Assembly: GCA_958298945.1 (NCBI GenBank)
Contig: OY282606.1
Span: forward strand, 71,287,622-71,351,621
Source of the DNA: Atherix ibis
Taxonomy: Eukaryota; Arthropoda; Insecta; Diptera; Athericidae
DNA: 64,000 nt
Direction of reading: 5' to 3'
Shown here piece by piece: positions 57,640 through 64,000 of this stretch. Numbering within the stretch: position 1 is the first letter of the stretch; each line of letters opens with the position of its first letter. The notes under the pieces are model-generated. The model searched no databases. It worked only from the letters and a program-made list of their open reading frames with translations, and was not told the DNA's origin. Position numbers and translations under genes: made by a program.

Positions 57640-60600
57640 CTGATTTTATTATATATAAAATTAATAATTTTATAATTCTAGAAAAATCAATCTCACCGAA
57701 AAACTTCAAATCCCATTTCATTCAGTTTAAAAAAAAATCTCATTATTTGATAGATTTGAAAAATTTTGATTTCTGTGGAATTACACGAATAACTTTTACT
57801 ATAAAAAGAATACATAAAATTCTTAGCTAACAAGAAGAGCTTCAGACCATATAAGACCATAATGCGATCTGCAAGAAATCTAGCAAAAAAAAGGCTTGTG
57901 TGCACCCACTGCAGTGGGAAGGTGAAACCTACGAGGTGTCGCCAATAAGATGATGTCATTGATTTTATGTGCAAAATAGTTGAGGAATACCAATAGAACT
58001 TGGAATTCGGATAATATTTTGCATGATTGTTCAAAGTTTATATTCAAAAATTATATTCCAAAAGTATACGAACTTATAAATTGGCATTGACCATCTGGTT
58101 ACCGGTTAAACCATCATAAATGACATCATCAAAAGAACACGAACACGAAAGATATTAGAAGTGAGATTGGTTGTGACGTCATCATCGACGTAGTGAATAT
58201 AAAATATTTGTGTTTCGTCATAATTCAAAGAATGAAATACCAAAGAAAATCTTCAAAAATTATTTATAAAATTAATATTTTTTTAGCTCAGACCCACGTT
58301 AATGTTGTAATAGAACATAAAATTTTTAAGTCCTAAAATACTATCCTTTTTTGGGTTCTTAATTTTCATTATTTAACTAACATTATTTTGAACTTTAAAC
58401 TAAAAACGTTGGGATTTTTAAAACTTAATAAAAAAAATAAAAAAGAAAGGGTAAAAAATGTAGGAGAAAATTAAGTACTTCTATGATTAATGAATTGATA
58501 AATACACTTCATGAACTGAGTTGATTACCATCTGACTGTTAGGATCAATTTATTGCGAAGGTCTCAAAAAAATGAGGTCTCTAATAGATATATTATTATG
58601 CATACGAACCGGCGCCATCGTCATGAATCTCCATAGATTTTAATCGTTCAAGTTCATTACTCCTTCACCATGATCATAGTGGTAAAAATATCTAAAGGTC
58701 ACAAAACGTCAAATGCATTTAGACCTACATCAATATTAATGCCAGTATCGATGATGATGATAAGTCGTAAGAAATATTCACACAAAATAAAAACAAATTA
58801 TAATATTTTGTTTGTTTGATCATTTTCTTTTTTGTTTAATACTAATAGGGTTGCATTACGAAATAAATGAATTTATTTATCAAGTGTAAGAAAGAAAAAT
58901 GATGGGCCAGACAGTATCATTATTAATTTAATATAAAAAACTTAGGGAAAAAAACTGAATTTGGTAAATAAAAATAAAAACTTTTTTTTTCAATGCCAGA
59001 GTCAAATACGTTTTTTATCGATTATAGACAGACAACTATCATAATATCGATTAATAAAATAAATATTAATATTATATGCACATACAAATGTGATCACGTA
59101 CTTTTTTTAATTGGAAAAATTCAAATTCACATCTAGTTTTCGATATGTTCGAACTGAAATGCCTTTCTTGAGGTCTTAACATCCAGTCTGTTGGATATTA
59201 ATTTGATTTAGTCAAAAATTACTTGCACTACAACTACAATCCGGTTAGACTGGAACGTCTTTGTTTTTGTAACAAATGACTTTTAGCATCTCTACTTATC
59301 GAATTGTCACCTCACTAATGAGTATTAACAAAAATACAATCATTTTTAGTTATAAATGAATCGAATCGCATTTTAAATATTAGATGACCTTCACTAAAAT
59401 TCGTTGTTTATGCATACGAAGATCGTTGTCATTTGAAAAGTGAATATATTAGAAAATAATTATAATATTTGTTCGAAAAGTAGAAAAGACAGAAATCGAT
59501 ATCAAAAATAGGTAAAATATATAGAAAATATCTACAAAACAAAACAAAACAAAAAACTAAAAAAAATCAAATATTAAATTTACTTTAGTTTAGATGACGT
59601 TTAATGTGACTATCTTGTATTGTTACTAATATTTTCGCGACAATCTTTCGCAAGTTCATTGACATTTTCAACAACTACAAAATTTTATTATAAGAAAAAT
59701 TATATTTACCTATATTCAAATTTATTTTGGTTCATTAGATAATCAAAACGTAATACACAAAAATCACATTGCATAAAATTCACCAATGACTGACTAAAAC
59801 TACAACTATTTTTCCATTTATATTGGCTCTGATGGAGATTTTATGAATAAATTCAAAAACTTTATTGATTATGATTGTTTTGATTATCGATATTTTTTTT
59901 TGACATGGGGATACCCAATTTTTATTATGAAAACACCGCCAACCGGATAAGGCGCTATGATTCTCTTAAAAGTATTCCGTATTAACCCAAAGTTGGCCAA
60001 CTAAGAATGTTGGTGTAAACAAAAGTGACATCAAATTTAATTGTGTTATTAAAGTTGGTTTTTCTTTCATTCTATCACCTTTAGATTTGGAATTTAAAAA
60101 AAAAATAGTTAGATATTTAAATTCTAATAAAAAGAAGTTCGATTTAGTATTTTTCTCTTTCTTGATTAAATACTGAGTCATGGTCAAATGTTTTGATAAC
60201 AAATCATACAAAAATCTTCTATTGGAATTTGTATCAGAATTCTTATTTTTATGTGAATTCTTAAATATTTTCTGTTATTATTTTTCTTTACTTATTTAAT
60301 CATTTTTTTTAAAAAAAAATTGAATTATTCAAAAGGTAATATTCAAAAAATTTAAAAATTTTCATTTTTTTTTAAAGAACCGAAGCATTACTTCAAAAAA
60401 AATTGAAGAAGGTAGCAAGTGTAGTATATTTTCTTATAACTAGAGAAAAGATACAGTATAAATTACAATCGTTCTATCAGTCTATTACGATCACTCCTTT
60501 CACACTTGTGTTTACAATGCGAACTTTTGTGCAATAATTTACAAATTTCAGTGAAAAATGTAATCCAAAAATGCTTGTGTAAAATTATATTGAAGACTAT

Positions 60601-61100
60601 GCAGATATTCCTAGAGTCATACCAAGTGTACCTCAGCTGCTCGCTCATTGCCAACTTCAGTAATATGAGGATATCAGACAACAAAGCTGGTCATCAAATA
60701 ACACCTTTTTCACTGTTATCATATAAATCAAAGTCATTCATTAATTGGTATCACATAAATCGACCCATGTATTCTTAAACTTTTTCTGCATTTTTAGCAT
60801 AAAAACTCCTCAGAAACTCGCTCTTTATGCACATTCTATGGAGATCTCCTTATATTAATTAATATTCTAAGGAACTACGATCTTATCGTTTGGTTTTTTT
60901 CCGAATAAATAAAAAATAAGCAAAAAAAACCATAGTATGCAATAACTTCCAAAACCAATACTAAGAACTAAGACTATTTTTTTTTTAAATTAATTTAAGA
61001 CCCAAAATAAAAACCTGAAAAACTAATAAAGGGTAGATCATCTATGGTTTTTTTTAAGTGAAAGGAAACACACATATCCTTAGTAAACAACGCAAATTTT
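57640..61100. other. Unannotated AT-rich stretch
   Basis: No recognisable gene. Frames of 113 codons at 57693-58034 (minus), 81 at 59966-60211 (minus) and 90 at 60506-60778 (plus) have no family resemblance. An AAAAC run sits at 59535-59555. The words CCGGTTAGACTGG (59242) and, further right, ATCCGGTTAGACAGG (62300) are similar but could not be paired into an element. Confidence 0.45.
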
Positions 61101-61114
61101 TATTTTAACTGATT

Positions 61115-61560
61115 TAGTTTCCATGCGCGCACCCGAACATCAAAATTTTCGATGATTTTTCCAATAACAGTGGATCAACGGCCTCAATTTCTAGTCGAAA
61201 GTTATTCTTTATGGCTTGAATTATTCTTGGATGATTGCCATAAACTTTGCCTTTCAAATAAGCCCTTAAAAAAAGTTCAACTGTGTCAAATCGCAAGATC
61301 TTGACCGCCAATTTATATTAGCGTTTCATGAGATTATTTGGTCACCAAATTTAGTGCGCAGCAATTTTATTTTTCTTTTCAACAACTAAAATTTGTAGGT
61401 CTTTCAATCAAGCAAGATGCAATGAATGCTTGACCAAAAATTATACTACTCTATACTTAATACCAGTTAGAAAAACGATCATGACATGTGTCTGTTAGCA
61501 GATATTTTAAAAGTTTAAAAAAACCAACAGGATAACAAAACCCGTTAATTTGGTATGAAA
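61115..61560 (-). pseudogene. DUF4817-type transposase remnant
   Basis: On the minus strand a scrap of the second catalytic region with LLKRKIKLLRTKFGDQIIS (about 61400-61345) is followed by NINWRSRSCDLTQ (usually SCDLTPLDFFLW; Pro changed). A frameshift follows, then LRAYLKGKVYGNHPRIIQAI, KNNFRLEIEAVDPLLLEK and ENFDVRVR. The last acidic residue (usually LDFF) reads LNFF, an Asp to Asn change. The family order matches the element at 34709-36004. No terminal repeats were found. The 65-codon frame at 61114-61311 covers its C-terminal part. Confidence 0.75.
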
Positions 61561-61569
61561 CTAATGGTT

Positions 61570-63055
61570 TAACGATTCTTTAAGGACATGTTCTACGAGT
61601 GCCAATACTAAGCTCAATAATGACCATTTATGAAAAAAATTTACCCAAAGGGTTATTATAGGGCCTTATTACGGATCCCGAAAGATATGGTTTTCTAAAA
61701 TCGATATTTCAAATATATTTTTAGTGAATGAAAACCAATTTTGACTAATAATAATACTCAGTATAAAAAAAAACCATAACAGAGACACAAAAGAATATTT
61801 CCAAAAAAAAACCCATTTGCCATTTTTCTGTTACTTTACAAATTTAAATAATTTAAATTTAAATAGTAATTGATGGATTTAGACCTCATAATGTTAACTT
61901 CTTAACCTACCTTCATACAAATCCAATGAATAGTAACCCTACGAAAAATCTAAAAAATCTTATTTAAAATCTTTTACTAAAAATCTTTTTGAATAAAAAA
62001 TGCATTTAACAATAAATAAAAATTCCCAGTAAAAAAAAAATGGTTTTGTGCTAAAACCAATAACATTATCAAACAATAAATTGTTTATAAACATTTTCTT
62101 TAATAATATTAATTTAAATAAAACGTAAATAAATGAATATATCCGGTTAGATTTATTTCTCCTTTTTCTTTATCCGAATTAATCAGGATTACCTAAAATG
62201 TATACAATTAATCTAAAAAAATTTTCTCAGTACGATTGATAGTATTTTAATATGATCGTAATGGTGCTCAAAAAAAAATTCATTTCAAATAATGTAATAT
62301 CCGGTTAGACAGGAATTTAAGAATTTTTGCGAAGAATTTTACTATACATACTTGATTTTTTCCAGTTTTTTCTTTCTTAAATAAATTGATCTAAATAGAA
62401 AATATCAAATAAGTTAACAGAAAGATTCCTTCATCTACTTGAATTAATTATAGATTGTTTTTTTTATTTCTTTATAAACGAAAATATTGAGAAAAAAATC
62501 AACTCAATAAAATGGTTTTTAAGTAGTTTTTTTATAATTTATTATTAACCGAAAATTACTATGTTTACAAAGAAGAAAATAATCGAGCAGATTATTGAAA
62601 AATTTTAATAATTCATAATATTTTTTAAGAGGATAAAAAAATTCAATAAAAAAAAAACATGTTAATTGATAGTAATATGCAATACGAAAAAAAAAATTTT
62701 TTTCTTTAAAAAAAAACCTAGCTTACTATTTTGTTTATTTGGTTTAGTGCAGAAAACTTAAAGAAGCTTTTTTCTTGCCATTGCTTTCAAAACTGGTTCA
62801 AATGGAACTTTTTTTTTTATTTTCGGTTTATTTTATTTTCCTTTCAGTTATTAAAATTATTATTAGATGATATTATTGTAAAGAAAAAAAATATTTTATC
62901 GGCATTCAAATGTTGCCGGTAAATATCCGGTTCTGAATAAAACAAAAACAAAACTTATCCGAAAAATCACCAAAAAATGCTATAAAAAATATTTCACCAA
63001 GATTAAAATATCCCCGCCTAATGAAATATTTGGAGAAAAAAAAATAATTAAAACA
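61570..63055. other. Unannotated AT-rich stretch
   Basis: Nothing recognisable. A and T runs predominate, and the 63-codon frame at 62731-62922 is low complexity. Confidence 0.5.
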
Positions 63056-63073
63056 AGAAAAAAACTAACTTAA

Positions 63074-63440
63074 ATGAGGCAAGTCGATTCCAAGAGAAGA
63101 CAAGTTTCTGATAAGATTCTGCGAGACAAAATTTTCTTTTCAGGTGTTCATGACAGGTCACTGAGTCGTCTGCCAGCGTTCACTTATTCACCTGTTGTTC
63201 TATTTGGAGTTTTGCGACCACGACGGGATTACCCAGCACGGAACACGACAAAGCAGTTACGCCACTTCGTCCCAGTATAGACTTTTCTTGTTCGATACAA
63301 AAAAAAGGCGACTGAATGCGATTCCTCGCCGAGAATTCAATCATCAGTTTGCCTCTCGTAGTCAACCGGTGAAGAGCTACAATAATAAAGAAATTCCCGA
63401 GTGGGCCTTAAATTGGGAAGCGCTCACACTTTATATGTGA
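63074..63440 (+). other. Less AT-rich island with open frames, possible exon
   Basis: Over about 380 bp the base composition is markedly less AT-rich than on both sides. Two overlapping plus-strand frames are open: 68 codons from 63074, and 81 codons from 63195 that ends with PEWALNWEALTLYM and TGA. A splice-acceptor-like TTTTCTTTTCAG ends at 63142. I recognise neither translation. It may be a host exon or a decayed repeat. Confidence 0.25.
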
Positions 63441-63444
63441 TAAG

Positions 63445-64000
63445 TGGTTTCGTGCTTTAACTTGCCTGTGATATATTTTTTCCAATTTTTACTCTTCCAT
63501 TTGACAAAGAACAAAAGAGTTCATTTTACACCAAAACATATCATCAAAAAAAAATTCTAATATTTTGAGTGTTATTTTATTAGGAGCATAATTTATTTTT
63601 AAAGAAACGTGAGTAAGATTTTAGGTTAAAAAATTTAAAAAAAAAATACGGTCTAGTTTTGTGCAAATGCTGAATTGGAAAAATACCTAAAAAATGTGTT
63701 GTTGAAATTGTTTATATTAAAAGCTTGTCAATTCGTATTCCGAATATTAAAATTTGTTAACAAATAGTGTTTATATGTAATAAATATCCTTATCTAAATT
63801 CAGTATTAATTATGAATTTTTAAAAATTTTATTCATAATTAAAAAGTGATGATGTTATTGAAAAAATTCAGTAAATTTACATTGAATATTCTTATCGACC
63901 GACATAAAAAAATTTCAAATAAAAAATAAATTTTCAGTTCAATATTTATTTTTTTTAAATTTAGTTTTTATAATTTTTTTTTCTAATATTATCTAATATT
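63445..64000. other. Unannotated AT-rich stretch
   Basis: Nothing recognisable up to the window end. Confidence 0.5.

Noticed and set aside
57930..57960. CTACGAGGTGTCGCCAATAA considered as a mariner terminus
   Set aside because: No inverted partner or transposase sequence nearby; the single TACGAGG match is not sufficient.
62285..62320. CCGGTTAGACAGG and similar words at 59242 and 62142 considered as element ends
   Set aside because: Orientation and spacing do not give a consistent pair, and flanks show no shared target duplication.

Overview
This is a very AT-rich eukaryotic window with long homopolymer runs, few open frames over 100 codons and intron-split coding sequence. It looks like an arthropod nuclear genome, most likely an insect. 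The evidence is a short three-exon stretch of the dynein-associated chaperone nudC that reads like insect nudC, together with a dense collection of mariner elements in states of decay typical of insect and other arthropod genomes. I see no bacterial, organellar or viral gene organisation.

Layout. The first 32 bases are the right end of a mariner. The only confident host gene is nudC on the minus strand (5946-6726), of which the last three coding exons are seen; earlier exons were not found. Nearly everything else recognisable is transposon debris. (1) Mariner lineage 1 (8918-10197 and the deleted copy 25580-26476): both copies carry the same replaced catalytic aspartate. (2) Mariner lineage 2: a 5'-truncated copy at 15617-16718, and copies sharing related termini at 1-32, 19784-20448 (with an internal minisatellite) and 33989-36334. 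(3) Mariner lineage 3 (31053-31778, 43480-44482, 51628-52559): two copies share one internal deletion and one copy carries the 5' end inverted at both termini. (4) A mauritiana-subfamily mariner at 37496-38577. (5) A Tc1/mariner-superfamily lineage with a DUF4817-type N-terminus: an almost complete copy at 34709-36004 nested inside a lineage-2 mariner, plus remnants at about 22690-23690, 39580-40020, 57240-57560 and 61115-61560. Retroelement remnants are a jockey-like LINE (49225-49885), two LINE 3' tails (22050-22460 and 46950-47110) and a BEL/Pao-like pol scrap (41555-41765).

An unclassified non-autonomous DNA element lies at 53627-54578. It has about 35-bp terminal inverted repeats, a probable 3-bp TGA target duplication and internal copies of a 17-bp terminal motif. 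A second unexpected pattern is a set of short, perfect or near-perfect hairpins (17-21 bp stems) placed at or inside broken transposon copies. One, at 39893-39959, interrupts a transposase frame with an inverted copy of adjacent sequence, as expected for snap-back templated repair.

The transposon copies act as passengers and do not form a pathway. No transposase in the window is intact: every one has nonsense codons, frameshifts, deletions or a lost catalytic residue. Mobility here, if any, would depend on enzymes encoded elsewhere. Large stretches between these islands show nothing I can recognise.
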